This document shows, piece by piece, positions 24,044-32,703 of a stretch of 48,534 nt of DNA. The position numbers and the translations under genes are program-made. The notes beneath the pieces are model-generated. The model was not told the DNA's origin. It worked only from the letters and a program-made list of their open reading frames with translations, and ran no database searches. Origin of the DNA: an uncultured Ruminococcus sp. (GTDB taxonomy: Bacteria > Bacillota > Clostridia > Oscillospirales > Acutalibacteraceae); assembly GCA_958403905.1 (NCBI GenBank), contig CATXZD010000017.1, positions 1 through 48,534 on the forward strand. The letters are read 5' to 3'. How positions within the stretch are numbered: the stretch's first letter is position 1; each line of letters begins with the position of its first letter.

Positions 24044-26037
24044 CTCTGATTATTGTTGCAGGCTCAATGTTTGCCTTGTTCATAATAATTTCTACACTTG
24101 GCAATTACTATTCTCTCAACCGCATAAAAAACAAAACGGTAGGACAAGGGCAGTACGGCACGGCTCGTTGGGCAAACAAAAAAGAAATAAAGAGAACCTA
24201 CAAACACATAAATTTTCAGCCGAATAAGTGGAGAAAAAATCCAAAAAGCCGTCCAACCCAGCAGGGAATCATTGTCGGTTGCAAAAATAGGACAAGAGGT
24301 CATTGGATTAACTTTGCTAACAAAGTGTTTTATGTTTTCAGAAAGTTTAGAAACTTATTCAGAAAGAGGAAAAACAAAAAGATAATCGTACAAAAGGAAC
24401 CTGTCAGCACCACAACAGCAATGGTAGACACAGGCGATGTCCACGCTTTGATGATTGGTGCGGCTGGTGTCGGCAAGACTGCATATTGGCTCTATCCGTG
24501 CATTGAATATGCCTGTGCAACTGGTATGTCATTAATGCTAACTGATACCAAGGGAGATGTTGTTCGCAACTACGGAACGATTGCAGAAAAGTATTACGGC
24601 TATAAAATTTCAGTTATAGACTTGCGTAATCCCACTCGTTCTCACGGAAACAATCTCCTGCACCTTGTAAACAAATATATTAATTTATACAAAGCTGAAC
24701 CCGAACAGCTTGTTTACAAAGCAAGAGCGGAAAAATACGCAAAAATCATCTCAAAAACAATTATTCTTTCGGGTATGGACTCGGCTTCGTTTGGACAAAA
24801 CGCTTATTTCTATGATGCCGCAGAGGGACTTTTAACGGCAACCATTCTTCTTGTTTCGGAATTTTGCAAACCCGAAGAACGGCATATTGTTTCAGTATTT
24901 AAACTCATTCAGGAGTTGCTCGCACCGACTAACGAGAAAGGCAAAAATCAATTTCAGCTATTAATGGACTATCTTCCCGACGACCACAAAGCAAAATGGT
25001 TCGCAGGGGCGGCTCTGAACACAGCCGAACAGAGTATGTCAAGTGTTATGAGTACGGCACTTTCAAGGCTGAATGCGTTTCTTGACTCCGAGCTTGAACA
25101 GCTTTTGTGTTTTGATACTGAGATTGACGCTGAAAAATTCTGCAATGAAAAGTGTGCAATCTTCATTGTAATGCCGGAAGAGAATCCCAATGTGTTCTTC
25201 ATGGTGAGCCTGATTATTCAACAGCTTTACCGTGAGATACTGTCAGTCGCAGATGAAAACGGTGGAAAGCTTAAAAACCGATGTGTATTTTTCTGCGATG
25301 AATTTGGCACGCTACCGAAAATTGATTCGGCTGAAATGATGTTCTCCGCTTCTCGTTCAAGGCGTTTGCAGATAGTACCGATAATCCAATCCTTCGCACA
25401 GTTGGAGAAGAATTACGGCAAAGAGGGTGCTGATGTAATTATCGACAACACACAGCTGACAATCTTCGGCAGCTTTGCTCCAAACAGCACAAGTGCAGAA
25501 GTGCTATCAAAAGCCCTCGGCTCAAGAACAGTAATGTCAGGCTCTGTCAGTAGAAGTAAAAACGATCCGTCCCAATCCTTGCAGATGATAGAAAGACCTC
25601 TGATGACACCTGATGAGCTTAAGTCACTTCCAAAAGGCACATTTGTTGTAATGAAAACAGGCTTTTATTCAATGAAAGTCAAACTAAAACTTTTCTTCAA
25701 ATGGGGAATTGAATTTGAGGAAAAGTATGAGGTGAGAGAAAACGGCAACCGTGAAGTTCACTATGCAAATCGCTCAGAGTTGTTCAACAACATAATTCAA
25801 ACATACTGCCTTCAATATTTTGAACAGCCTGTAACTGATTCGGACTTTGATGAAACAAGCGGTGAGAATAAGAAAAATGAAAATCTAAAAACCTCGCAAA
25901 ATGCAGAACAGACCGAGTACGAAGAAGATTTTAATTCTGAGCAGTACGATGAGCCGACAGAGAATAAAAGCACTAAAAAGAAAACAGCTCCAATCAAAAC
26001 CCAGCGACCACCTCAGGAGGATAACAGCAATGAGTAG
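24025..26037 (+). CDS. VirD4/TcpA-type coupling protein
   Basis: A 670-aa type IV coupling ATPase that brings the relaxase-DNA complex to the channel. An N-terminal membrane helix (ITLIIVAGSMFALFIIISTL) is followed by GQGQYGTARWANKKE, typical of TraG/VirD4. Walker A is GAAGVGKT (145-152) and Walker B is CVFFCDEFGTLPKI (Asp425-Glu426). After these come the SRSRRLQIVPIIQSF and NTQLTIFGSFAPNSTSA segments. The last 90 residues are acidic and low in complexity. It has only one clear N-terminal helix. The gene overlaps the primase-like gene upstream and the HTH gene downstream. Confidence 0.92.
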   Translation: MPSGVITLIIVAGSMFALFIIISTLGNYYSLNRIKNKTVGQGQYGTARWANKKEIKRTYKHINFQPNKWRKNPKSRPTQQGIIVGCKNRTRGHWINFANKVFYVFRKFRNLFRKRKNKKIIVQKEPVSTTTAMVDTGDVHALMIGAAGVGKTAYWLYPCIEYACATGMSLMLTDTKGDVVRNYGTIAEKYYGYKISVIDLRNPTRSHGNNLLHLVNKYINLYKAEPEQLVYKARAEKYAKIISKTIILSGMDSASFGQNAYFYDAAEGLLTATILLVSEFCKPEERHIVSVFKLIQELLAPTNEKGKNQFQLLMDYLPDDHKAKWFAGAALNTAEQSMSSVMSTALSRLNAFLDSELEQLLCFDTEIDAEKFCNEKCAIFIVMPEENPNVFFMVSLIIQQLYREILSVADENGGKLKNRCVFFCDEFGTLPKIDSAEMMFSASRSRRLQIVPIIQSFAQLEKNYGKEGADVIIDNTQLTIFGSFAPNSTSAEVLSKALGSRTVMSGSVSRSKNDPSQSLQMIERPLMTPDELKSLPKGTFVVMKTGFYSMKVKLKLFFKWGIEFEEKYEVRENGNREVHYANRSELFNNIIQTYCLQYFEQPVTDSDFDETSGENKKNENLKTSQNAEQTEYEEDFNSEQYDEPTENKSTKKKTAPIKTQRPPQEDNSNE

Positions 26038-26287
26038 ATTAACTTTTCTCTATCAAATGGACTTGCCTCACCGAGCCATTGCCGTATATACCTACCTCCA
26101 CGACCGAGCAAACAAAAACGGCGAATGCTGGCCCTCTGTAAAAGCAATAGCAGGCGACATAAAGCTGTCGCCTGCTACAGTCCGCAGAGCTATTAAAGAT
26201 TTGAAGAAAGTAGGGTTAATAAAAACCGAACAGCGTTACCGTGAACAAGGAGGTAAGAGCAGTTTATTGTTTCAAATAAGTAAATAA
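26030..26287 (+). CDS. Helix-turn-helix protein at the end of the mobilisation operon
   Basis: An 85-aa protein with CAGGAGG before ATG 26030, inside the last codons of virD4. It contains YQMDLPHRAIAVYTYLHDRAN and a winged-helix pattern (WPSVKAIAGDIKLSPATVRRAIKDLKKVGLI), the usual HTH_36 fold of replication and ICE proteins. Its small size suggests a DNA-binding regulator of transfer genes. Everything after it, up to 35.7 kb, is AT-rich cargo, so the ICE backbone was probably split here. Confidence 0.82.
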   Translation: MSRLTFLYQMDLPHRAIAVYTYLHDRANKNGECWPSVKAIAGDIKLSPATVRRAIKDLKKVGLIKTEQRYREQGGKSSLLFQISK

Positions 26288-26315
26288 CGAAAAAAATATA
26301 TGTAAATATAAGAGA

Positions 26316-27632
26316 TTATATTCGTTCGTAATTTTGTATATTAGAGTTTATTCCAATAGTAGAAGTGAATGTATTTGTATCGCTATCAAATTTCATTTCT
26401 AAATTTCCCCTGTATTTTTCAACTACTCGCTTTATGCTTCTGGTGCCAATTCCATGCATGCCAGAGGCGTTTTTAGAGGATACAAGAATTCCATTTATGT
26501 ATTTAGGATTTTTATTGCAAGAATTTGAAATTTTAATGATTACAAAATTTGAGTTCCTTGTACTAATAGAAAAATCAATAAATTTATTATTTGTCATTAA
26601 CGCTGACTCAACTGCATTTTCTAAAAGATTGTCAAGTAAGGCAGTTATATCATGTTCTTTAATAAAATCAATATTTGCGTTTTTTATACTGATTGTAAAG
26701 TTTATGTTATTTTTCTTGCATATCTCATAATACCTATGAGTAATTAAATTGACTGTAGGGTTATTACAGTAGTCAATAGGATTCATAATACTAAAATCAT
26801 CAACAATTTCAGATATATATTGAGCTATATTTGAATTTTTATCTTCTGATAACTGTTTAATTGTATTTAAGTGTTTAGTTATGTCATGAATTAATACCTT
26901 TGAGTTTTTATTTTGTTCACTTAATAGTTTATAGTAATCAATTGTATCTTTTTCTTGTTGCTTATCTAAAAGTATTTGTGTGTATTTTTGATTAACTTTT
27001 ATTGTTAGTTCGTTTATATAGAAAACTATAATATTTGAAAACAATAGAAGCAAATTTCCTATAACTAAAGATAATTTAAAACTATCATTTACTGAATAAA
27101 CAATACAAAGATACACAGTAGTGTGCATTAAAATGATTGAAGCAATTGGCAGAATGCAAAAAATAAGAGAAAATTTGAAATTTGCTTTCGTACTTTCTTT
27201 TTGTGATATTTTTATAATTAAATGCACTGATAAGAAATAAAGCAATTTACAAATTGTTGCTTGAATAATTAATACAAAATCATCGTTATAGCTTTCAAAT
27301 AAATCTATTCTGAAAAAAAGGGAAGAAAGATAAAATACTATTAATTCAGTGACAATCATAAGAAATAAAAGAATTAAGTTATTAAATAAAGCGGATTTTA
27401 GTTTTGTATTATAACATAATATAGAAAATAGAAAATTACAGAAAAAGAAGCCTAAAAGATTTATCAGTGGTATTTCACAAAAATGAAGTGAGTATAAAAT
27501 AATAAAATTTCCTATTGCAAATAGAAATATAAATTTTTTATAAATTTTCCTTTTAAATTTAAAAGAAAAATAATAAAGAGATATTAGAGATTCGATAAAA
27601 TATACCACAGCATAGCATATGTTTGAAATCAT
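26316..27632 (-). CDS. AgrC-like GHKL-type sensor histidine kinase
   Basis: 438 residues. The first about 200 carry six or so membrane helices, the peptide-sensing module of the AgrC type. Then come a coiled-coil linker, the phospho-acceptor HDITKHLNTI (His249), LLDNLLENAVESAL (N box) and GMHGIGTRSIKRVVEKY (G box) of the GHKL ATPase. It overlaps the LytTR regulator gene by four bases, so they are co-transcribed leftward. With the divergently read AgrD/AgrB pair this gives a complete Agr-like circuit. Its base composition is very AT-rich, unlike the ICE backbone. Confidence 0.88.
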   Translation of the reverse strand: MISNICYAVVYFIESLISLYYFSFKFKRKIYKKFIFLFAIGNFIILYSLHFCEIPLINLLGFFFCNFLFSILCYNTKLKSALFNNLILLFLMIVTELIVFYLSSLFFRIDLFESYNDDFVLIIQATICKLLYFLSVHLIIKISQKESTKANFKFSLIFCILPIASIILMHTTVYLCIVYSVNDSFKLSLVIGNLLLLFSNIIVFYINELTIKVNQKYTQILLDKQQEKDTIDYYKLLSEQNKNSKVLIHDITKHLNTIKQLSEDKNSNIAQYISEIVDDFSIMNPIDYCNNPTVNLITHRYYEICKKNNINFTISIKNANIDFIKEHDITALLDNLLENAVESALMTNNKFIDFSISTRNSNFVIIKISNSCNKNPKYINGILVSSKNASGMHGIGTRSIKRVVEKYRGNLEMKFDSDTNTFTSTIGINSNIQNYERI

Positions 27633-28342
27633 ATTGTACCTCCCATATATTCATAAAAAGCTTTTTTAAATGAAGCGTAAAAGCTCCGGGATATTGGTAC
27701 ATTAACTTTTTTTGAGTCAAAGGATAATGTGATTTGATTTTTATCAAAATCTGTTACATTTTTTAAATTTACGATAAAACTATAATGTGATTGTGCAAAA
27801 TAATCATATTCTTTCAAATGCTTTTTCCAGTAATCAAACTTTTTATTGGAAATATATTCGCAATTCTTTGTAATTATTTTTGTTTTGCGATTTTCAATAG
27901 TTAAATAAAGTATATCAATAGTAAATATATTATGACATTCATCAAAGTAATCTAAAATAATTGTTTCTGTACTCTGGTGGTATAGATTTAAGGCAACATC
28001 CATACTTTTAAAAAATCTGTTTTTATCGATGGGCTTAGACAAAAATCTAAAAACATTAAGATCCATTGCATCATCAAGGTATCCCTGAAAAGAAGTAACA
28101 ATAAAAATTATAATATTAGGATTTATTTTTTGGAGATGTTTTGTAACTGTGAGTCCGTTAACACCAGGCATTTCAATATCTATAAAGGCAAAATCAATTT
28201 TAATTTGCTCTGTCAAAATATTCTCCCCATTTATAAAACATATACATTCAAACTTATATTTTGTTTGTTTTGAAATATCTAAAAGATACTTTTTGATTTG
28301 AGTAATAATTTTTGGATTATCATCGCATATTAACACTTTCAA
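27629..28342 (-). CDS. AgrA-like LytTR response regulator
   Basis: 237 residues from TTG 28342, chosen because GGAG lies eight bases upstream and the family start LKVLICDDN follows; a longer in-frame extension upstream would run into IS-derived sequence. The receiver domain has CDDN at the start and phospho-acceptor Asp55 in FIDIEMPGVNG, with a conserved Lys in FLSKPI. The C-terminal LytTR DNA-binding domain (about 140-237) has YDYFAQSHYSFIVNLKNV and PISRSFYASFKKAF. It should activate the agr genes and the downstream secreted-protein module. An IS110 element begins just upstream of its start, so its natural promoter may be lost or altered. Confidence 0.88.
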   Translation of the reverse strand: MKVLICDDNPKIITQIKKYLLDISKQTKYKFECICFINGENILTEQIKIDFAFIDIEMPGVNGLTVTKHLQKINPNIIIFIVTSFQGYLDDAMDLNVFRFLSKPIDKNRFFKSMDVALNLYHQSTETIILDYFDECHNIFTIDILYLTIENRKTKIITKNCEYISNKKFDYWKKHLKEYDYFAQSHYSFIVNLKNVTDFDKNQITLSFDSKKVNVPISRSFYASFKKAFYEYMGGTI

Positions 28343-28379
28343 AGTAACATCTCCTACAATAATAATTAAGGTTAAAGGC

Positions 28380-28615
28380 ACGGTAGCCAGCCGTGTCTTT
28401 TTCCATTTCAATGCTGAAGCTGTTAGAATGAGAAAGAATGGTCTGACTTATATCACCTTGGACTAACACGTCCGTAAAGGAGTCAGTCAGCCGCTTTCTC
28501 ATTCGCAGCATTCGATTTGCGCAGGTTGTACCGTCGGTGTTCCGATGCGTTCGTGTCACTCAGGAGATTGAACAAGCATTGAGTAAAAAGCGGTAGCCAT
28601 ATCAAAATCTCAGGA
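28380..28615 (+). ncRNA. Candidate bridge RNA of IS110 copy 1
   Basis: The non-coding left end has a long broken stem: AATGCTG (28410-28416) with CAGCATT (28506-28512) and AATGAGAAAG (28427-28436) with CTTTCTCATT (28494-28503), leaving an uneven internal loop. Inside, CTGACT pairs with AGTCAG, and GGAC with GTCC. Smaller stems are CACGG/CCGTG (28380s) and GTCGG/CCGAT (near 28530). Known IS110-group bridge RNAs are encoded in this position and have such internal loops that pair with target and donor DNA. Confidence 0.5.
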
Positions 28616-28623
28616 GGTACTTT

Positions 28624-29826
28624 ATGAACTCAGTCGGAATTGATATTTCAAAAGGAAAAAGTATGGTAGCAGCTCTGCGCCCTATGGGTGAGGTAGTGCT
28701 GCCTCCAAAGGAATATCCACACACAGCTCTCGGTCTTGAACAGATGGCGTATGACATCATTTCTCTTGGCGAAGATACCAGAGTAATTATGGAAGCAACC
28801 GGTCGCTACCACGAGCCTGTTGCCGCAGCACTACACGAATATGGGATTTTCGTTTGTGTTTTAAACCCCATTTTAATCCACCAAAGCGGTGGAGGTTCTG
28901 TCCGAAAGGTTAAATCGGACAAGAAAGATGCAATCAAAATTGCAAAATACGGTCTTGATAATTGGACTGATTTGCAAGAATATGCATCTGTTGATATTTT
29001 AAGGCAACAGCTTAAGCTATACAGCCGTCAATACAATCTGTATATGAAAAATGTTGTTGCACTTAAAAACAATTTACTTGCACTTACAGACAAGGTTTTT
29101 CCAGGTGTCAATGAACTGTTTGAATCTCCCGAAAAGACTAATGGTCATCAGAAATGGGTGGATTTTATCTATACTTTCTGGCATTGTGACTGCATTTGTC
29201 GGGTAAGTGAGAATGCCTTTTCTCAGCGTTATCAGAAATGGTGCAAAAGAAATCATTACCATTTCAGTTTTGAGAAAGCTTCTGATATTTATACTGCAAG
29301 CTGCGGTCATTTTACAACCTTACCAAAAAATAGTAATACAAAGTTTTTGGTAACAACCGCAGCCAAGCAACTGACATCTATCAAAGAAAACATTGCCTTG
29401 CTTAGAGCAAAAATATTTTCTCTGGCTAAGCAGCTTCCCGAATACGATGTTGTTATGGAAATGTTCGGCATTGGTGAGATTACAGGTGCTCAGTTAATGG
29501 CTGAAATCGGCGATGTACGGCGTTTTCCAAATCGCAGTTCATTAGTTGCTTTTGCCGGTGTTGACCCTTCTGTCAACCAATCAGGCAAGTACAACGCCCA
29601 TAGCAACTCAACCACAAAGAGAGGTTCTTCTCACCTTCGTAAGACACTTTTTCAAATTGTCAGTACATATGTTAAACGCTCTCCTGTTGATGAGCCTGTT
29701 TATCAGTTTATTTGCAGAAAGCGTTCAGAAGGCAAGCCGTATTATGTTTATATGACTGCCGCCGAAAACAAGTTTTTACGCATATATTACGCTCGTGTAA
29801 AAGAGTGTCTTAATACACAGAATTAA
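28624..29826 (+). CDS. IS110-family transposase, copy 1
   Basis: 400 residues starting at ATG 28624 with AGGAGG seven bases upstream. The N-terminal RuvC-like DEDD domain has GIDISKGK (Asp), IMEATGRYHE (Glu) and KVKSDKKDAIKIAKYG (Asp pair). The C-terminal Transposase_20 domain has MFGIGEITGAQLMAEIGD and FAGVDPSVNQSGK followed by TKRGSSHLRK, with the expected catalytic Ser. Length and order are normal and no frameshift is seen, so the element is probably active. This family moves as a DNA circle using a bridge RNA to choose its target. Confidence 0.93.
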   Translation: MNSVGIDISKGKSMVAALRPMGEVVLPPKEYPHTALGLEQMAYDIISLGEDTRVIMEATGRYHEPVAAALHEYGIFVCVLNPILIHQSGGGSVRKVKSDKKDAIKIAKYGLDNWTDLQEYASVDILRQQLKLYSRQYNLYMKNVVALKNNLLALTDKVFPGVNELFESPEKTNGHQKWVDFIYTFWHCDCICRVSENAFSQRYQKWCKRNHYHFSFEKASDIYTASCGHFTTLPKNSNTKFLVTTAAKQLTSIKENIALLRAKIFSLAKQLPEYDVVMEMFGIGEITGAQLMAEIGDVRRFPNRSSLVAFAGVDPSVNQSGKYNAHSNSTTKRGSSHLRKTLFQIVSTYVKRSPVDEPVYQFICRKRSEGKPYYVYMTAAENKFLRIYYARVKECLNTQN

Positions 29827-29985
29827 CTGACGGTCAATCTAACAACTCACTTAGGCTGGATTTTTGAAAAAACTGCTAAAGTCCGGCTTGCTTTGCTATA
29901 CCCTTTTTCTGTTGCTAAAAAAATTTTAACTTTTTTCATTTTAGGGCTTGACTTTTATTTGCAGGACTCCTTATATAAAGAATTA

Positions 29986-30360
29986 TAACTTAAAAAGTGT
30001 GAATTGTCATCTGTTTTATCACAGTTCAGATATAATTATATAAATTTTTTTAAGATTAGATTTAGCAACTTATTATTGTCAAGATTTAATGCATAACAGG
30101 TGTTAGCTAATATTTTCTTGTTTGTGATAAACAATTTCAGATTTTTATAATTTAAATACATTAACATCATTTATTAAATTATTTAAATTATTTATCTGTT
30201 AAAAATTAATTACTAAAATATTCTTTCTAAGATGTATGTATATGTTAAAATATTGATTGTTCACTAAAAAAATACAGGTTTTGTTGATTTTTTTACCGAT
30301 TTTGCAAAAATAAACTTAATTTTATATATTGTGATAGAATATATAGCAAGGAGGTTGATA
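29986..30360 (+). promoter_or_regulatory. AT-rich leader of agrD
   Basis: About 375 bases of very AT-rich DNA between the IS and agrD with no gene. A -10-like TAGAAT stands at 30338-30343, but it lies almost on the ribosome site AAGGAGG (30348-30354), so the true start of transcription is probably further up. I could not pick out a confident LytTR direct repeat by eye. The natural divergent promoter region of the agr locus is likely to be here or to have been cut by the IS. Confidence 0.35.
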
Positions 30361-30519
30361 ATGATGAAAAATGAAAAAAGATTATCAAACAAGATGAGAA
30401 ATGGAATTAAAAAATGTTTAACTATTACATTAAAGAGCAATGCAAATTCTTCAGGATGCTATGTGATTTATCAACCCAAAGTACCGAAGAGTTTCGCTAA
30501 GTTTAAAAAGTTAAAATGA
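30361..30519 (+). CDS. agrD: AgrD-like cyclic autoinducer peptide precursor
   Basis: A 52-aa peptide, with AAGGAGG seven bases before ATG 30361. It has a basic amphipathic leader (about 1-26), a core SNANSSGCYVIY and a tail QPKVPKSFAKFKKLK. The clostridial cyclic lactone autoinducer family typically shows a Cys-bearing core followed by an x-QPK-x-P tail. The likely product has a five-residue thiolactone ring from Cys33 to Tyr37, cut before Gln38 by AgrB, with an exocyclic tail of unknown length. It overlaps agrB by four bases (ATGA). The two genes are clearly one unit. Confidence 0.85.
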   Translation: MMKNEKRLSNKMRNGIKKCLTITLKSNANSSGCYVIYQPKVPKSFAKFKKLK

Positions 30520-31109
30520 TTAAATTAATTTCGCACAAAGTCGCCTGCCTTTTATGCAAAGATGAGGATTGTAATGATAATTATGAGTTATATGAATATG
30601 CTGTATATATTATTTTATCATCAGCATTCCATATTATTACTGTCATTGCTTTAGGATTATGTTTTAATTTATTATTTGAAAGTTTTATATTTTATTTTAC
30701 TTTTATTGCTATTCGTAAGTTCGCAGGTGGTTACCATGCTAAAACGCCAACAAGATGCTATTTATTTTCTGTTATTTCAAGCATATTAATGTTGTGCTTA
30801 ATTAAATATGTAAATAGTGTTGGTAATATATTTACTTATTTGCTCATAATATTTGAATTACTTTGCGTGGTATTGATAATATTAATGTCCCCTCTTGACA
30901 CAGAAAACAATCCATTGAATACTCATGAGAAAAAGTGTTACAAAACATTAGCTGTTTTAATATCGATCTGTATACTTATCCTATCGTTATATTGTGTTTT
31001 AACAGAACTCAGGAATATTGGGCACTCTTTGATGTGCGGAGTTATAATGAGCTCCTTGGTGTTATTAATGAGAAAAATTCAAATTATAAATAAACTAAAA
31101 TTAAAATAA
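30516..31109 (+). CDS. agrB: AgrB-like peptide-processing membrane protease
   Basis: A 197-aa integral membrane cysteine protease that cuts the tail of AgrD and forms the thiolactone. Seen: RKFAGGYHAKTPTRCYLFS with His74 and Cys81, exactly the seven-residue spacing of the AgrB catalytic pair. Five to six membrane helices are present. The length is normal for the family. The start overlaps the agrD stop. The end is followed by 168 bases up to the secreted-protein gene, without a strong terminator, so the same transcript may go on. Confidence 0.93.
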   Translation: MIKLISHKVACLLCKDEDCNDNYELYEYAVYIILSSAFHIITVIALGLCFNLLFESFIFYFTFIAIRKFAGGYHAKTPTRCYLFSVISSILMLCLIKYVNSVGNIFTYLLIIFELLCVVLIILMSPLDTENNPLNTHEKKCYKTLAVLISICILILSLYCVLTELRNIGHSLMCGVIMSSLVLLMRKIQIINKLKLK

Positions 31110-31277
31110 GAACTTAAGATTTCATATTATTTTAGGCGAATTCAACAAATATAAATGGAGAAAATAAATAACAATATAAAAGATATCATTTATTGTATTG
31201 TCAGGAGGGAGGAGTTTCCGGTGTTTTAATATTTGCAAAAAAATATAAATAATATTGAAAAGAAAGAGGGTTTTATC

Positions 31278-31763
31278 ATGAAATTTAAGAAAATTGCAAT
31301 TGCTGCATTGGCAGCTATAACAATGGCAACAAGTATAATGTATATGCCGGTTAGTGCTTCAACCGTTGATACGGACTTTGAGATAGTTATTCCTAATAGT
31401 GGTAGCAACTATAATCAAAACAGCAAAAGGAAAAAGGCTACATCTACATCTACTTATGTGAATTACAGCAAAACCGTTGGACCAAATTATAATGGTCAGG
31501 CAACAGGACCTAATAAAATAAGAATGTATGTATATGGCTCGAATGGTCCTAACGGTTCTTTAGCAAATTATACTTGTGGAACCTCTGTAATAGTTACTAA
31601 AGGAACAAAGGGATATATAAAACAAACTGTTTATGAAACCTACGGAAGTAACTCTTATGCCCAATTAAAGGGGGCAAAAGTATCAGGTTATTCAACTGGT
31701 ATAGCAAGAGGTTGTTGGAGCCCCGATAGTGCTAGCGAGTCCGGAACTATAAATTATAATTAA
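31278..31763 (+). CDS. Small secreted protein of unknown function, probable quorum-sensing output
   Basis: A 161-aa protein with a clear signal peptide (about 1-27, ending PVSA) and AGAGGG before ATG 31278. Directly after an acidic stretch lies a dibasic cluster SKRKK (49-53) that could be a second cleavage site, leaving a mature part of about 108 residues. This part is rich in Gly, Asn, Ser, Thr and Tyr, has a beta-strand pattern, and contains just two cysteines (Cys100, Cys146 in ARGCWSPDS), a possible disulfide. No named family is recognised. It lies between agrB and an ABC transporter and is followed by a strong terminator. A bacteriocin, toxin or matrix protein is possible. Confidence 0.72.
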   Translation: MKFKKIAIAALAAITMATSIMYMPVSASTVDTDFEIVIPNSGSNYNQNSKRKKATSTSTYVNYSKTVGPNYNGQATGPNKIRMYVYGSNGPNGSLANYTCGTSVIVTKGTKGYIKQTVYETYGSNSYAQLKGAKVSGYSTGIARGCWSPDSASESGTINYN

Positions 31764-31770
31764 TTAAAAT

Positions 31771-31815
31771 AAAGGAAAAGTAATACGACCTTTTGTTAAT
31801 TACTTTTCCTTTTAA
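31771..31815 (+). terminator. Terminator after the secreted-protein gene
   Basis: AAAGGAAAAGTAAT (31771-31784) pairs perfectly with ATTACTTTTCCTTT (31799-31812). As the T run is short and the stem is AT-rich, some read-through into the lipoprotein/ABC genes is likely. Confidence 0.7.
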
Positions 31816-31917
31816 CCTATGTTGACTTTTAAGATTACTAATAATAAAAAAAGCTGTTCTGCGTCTGTACTTTAATTCTTGTTTGTGCAGTCGCTTCATA
31901 GCAGAAGGAAGATTTAT

Positions 31918-32703
31918 ATGAAAAAATTTATAGCTTTATTATTGATATTAAATTTATGTGTTCCTCTTTTCACAGGCTGTTCCAATACAGGTGAAATAGC
32001 GAGTAAAACACAAGACAACAGTGTAGATGAAGATGTAGATTTGACAAAATCATCAAATGAGTACACATATATAGAAAAGGGAGATACTGTATCTGATTTC
32101 TTTAAGTATTCTTTTGCTGATGAAGGGTTACCAGATGAATATAGTATGAGTGGATATGATGGATTAGAATATACATTTGATGATGTAAAAGTGTATGATT
32201 CTGTATCAGCATCACCAATTAAAGAAAGTGAATGTGAGAAAATAACTGGGAAGAAATCGGATAAAACTCTATATAAGGAAAATAGTTTTATTCTTATAGA
32301 TATGACTGCAACATACAATAAGCCTAAATCATCTAATTTCGACGAAATTATGTTTAGAATGGAATTTGAGGGAACATATATGATTGGCGATGGCTTTAAA
32401 GAACACGACCCGGACGAGTTTGCTTATCCATATACAGACCCTGTAATGATGTATTTTAGTGAACGCCCGCAGGAGGGTGATGTTAATTTGGATGGAGATA
32501 CCATAAGTTTAGAAGATGACGGTAATGTTTGCAGAAAAGTATTAAAATCCGGAGATTCTGTTAAATTTCAAATCGGCATTCTTACTAAGAAAGATTTAGT
32601 GGATGAGAAAAATGTTTTTCTGTTTCTTAGGTTTAGAGAGACACCGGAAAAAGGAAATCCCGTTCCTCTTGTAGATGTTTTAGGAAGATTCAACAATGAG
32701 TAA
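31918..32703 (+). CDS. Lipoprotein of the Agr-linked ABC module
   Basis: A 261-aa protein with a lipoprotein signal peptide (LFTGC, Cys21) and GAAGGAAG before ATG 31918. After a short Ser/Asp-rich linker comes a mainly beta domain (ENSFILIDMTATYNKP, then GDSVKFQIGILTKKDL), similar in build to the DUF5027/DUF4352-like immunoglobulin-type lipoproteins I recall next to such transporters; the exact family is uncertain. It overlaps the following permease gene by eight bases, so it works with the transporter. Immunity to the secreted product, or sensing, is a reasonable inference. Confidence 0.7.
   Translation: MKKFIALLLILNLCVPLFTGCSNTGEIASKTQDNSVDEDVDLTKSSNEYTYIEKGDTVSDFFKYSFADEGLPDEYSMSGYDGLEYTFDDVKVYDSVSASPIKESECEKITGKKSDKTLYKENSFILIDMTATYNKPKSSNFDEIMFRMEFEGTYMIGDGFKEHDPDEFAYPYTDPVMMYFSERPQEGDVNLDGDTISLEDDGNVCRKVLKSGDSVKFQIGILTKKDLVDEKNVFLFLRFRETPEKGNPVPLVDVLGRFNNE

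Larger units (their letters stand above)
28365..29985 (+). mobile_element. IS110-family insertion sequence, copy 1 (ends approximate)
   Basis: The transposase gene at 28624-29826 has about 260 bases of structured non-coding DNA before it and about 150 after it. IS110 elements have no long terminal inverted repeats, so the ends cannot be fixed by eye; the left end lies between 28356 and 28380 and the right end between 29830 and 29990. It separates the leftward agr kinase/regulator genes from the rightward agrD/agrB genes, i.e. it sits in their shared control region. A possible outward promoter, TTGACT with TATATA (29947-29976), stands near the right end. Confidence 0.7.

Noticed and set aside
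31278..31763. Lactococcin 972-type bacteriocin
   Set aside because: Size and secretion fit loosely, but it has two cysteines and lacks the tryptophan/histidine-rich pattern; the match is too weak to name.
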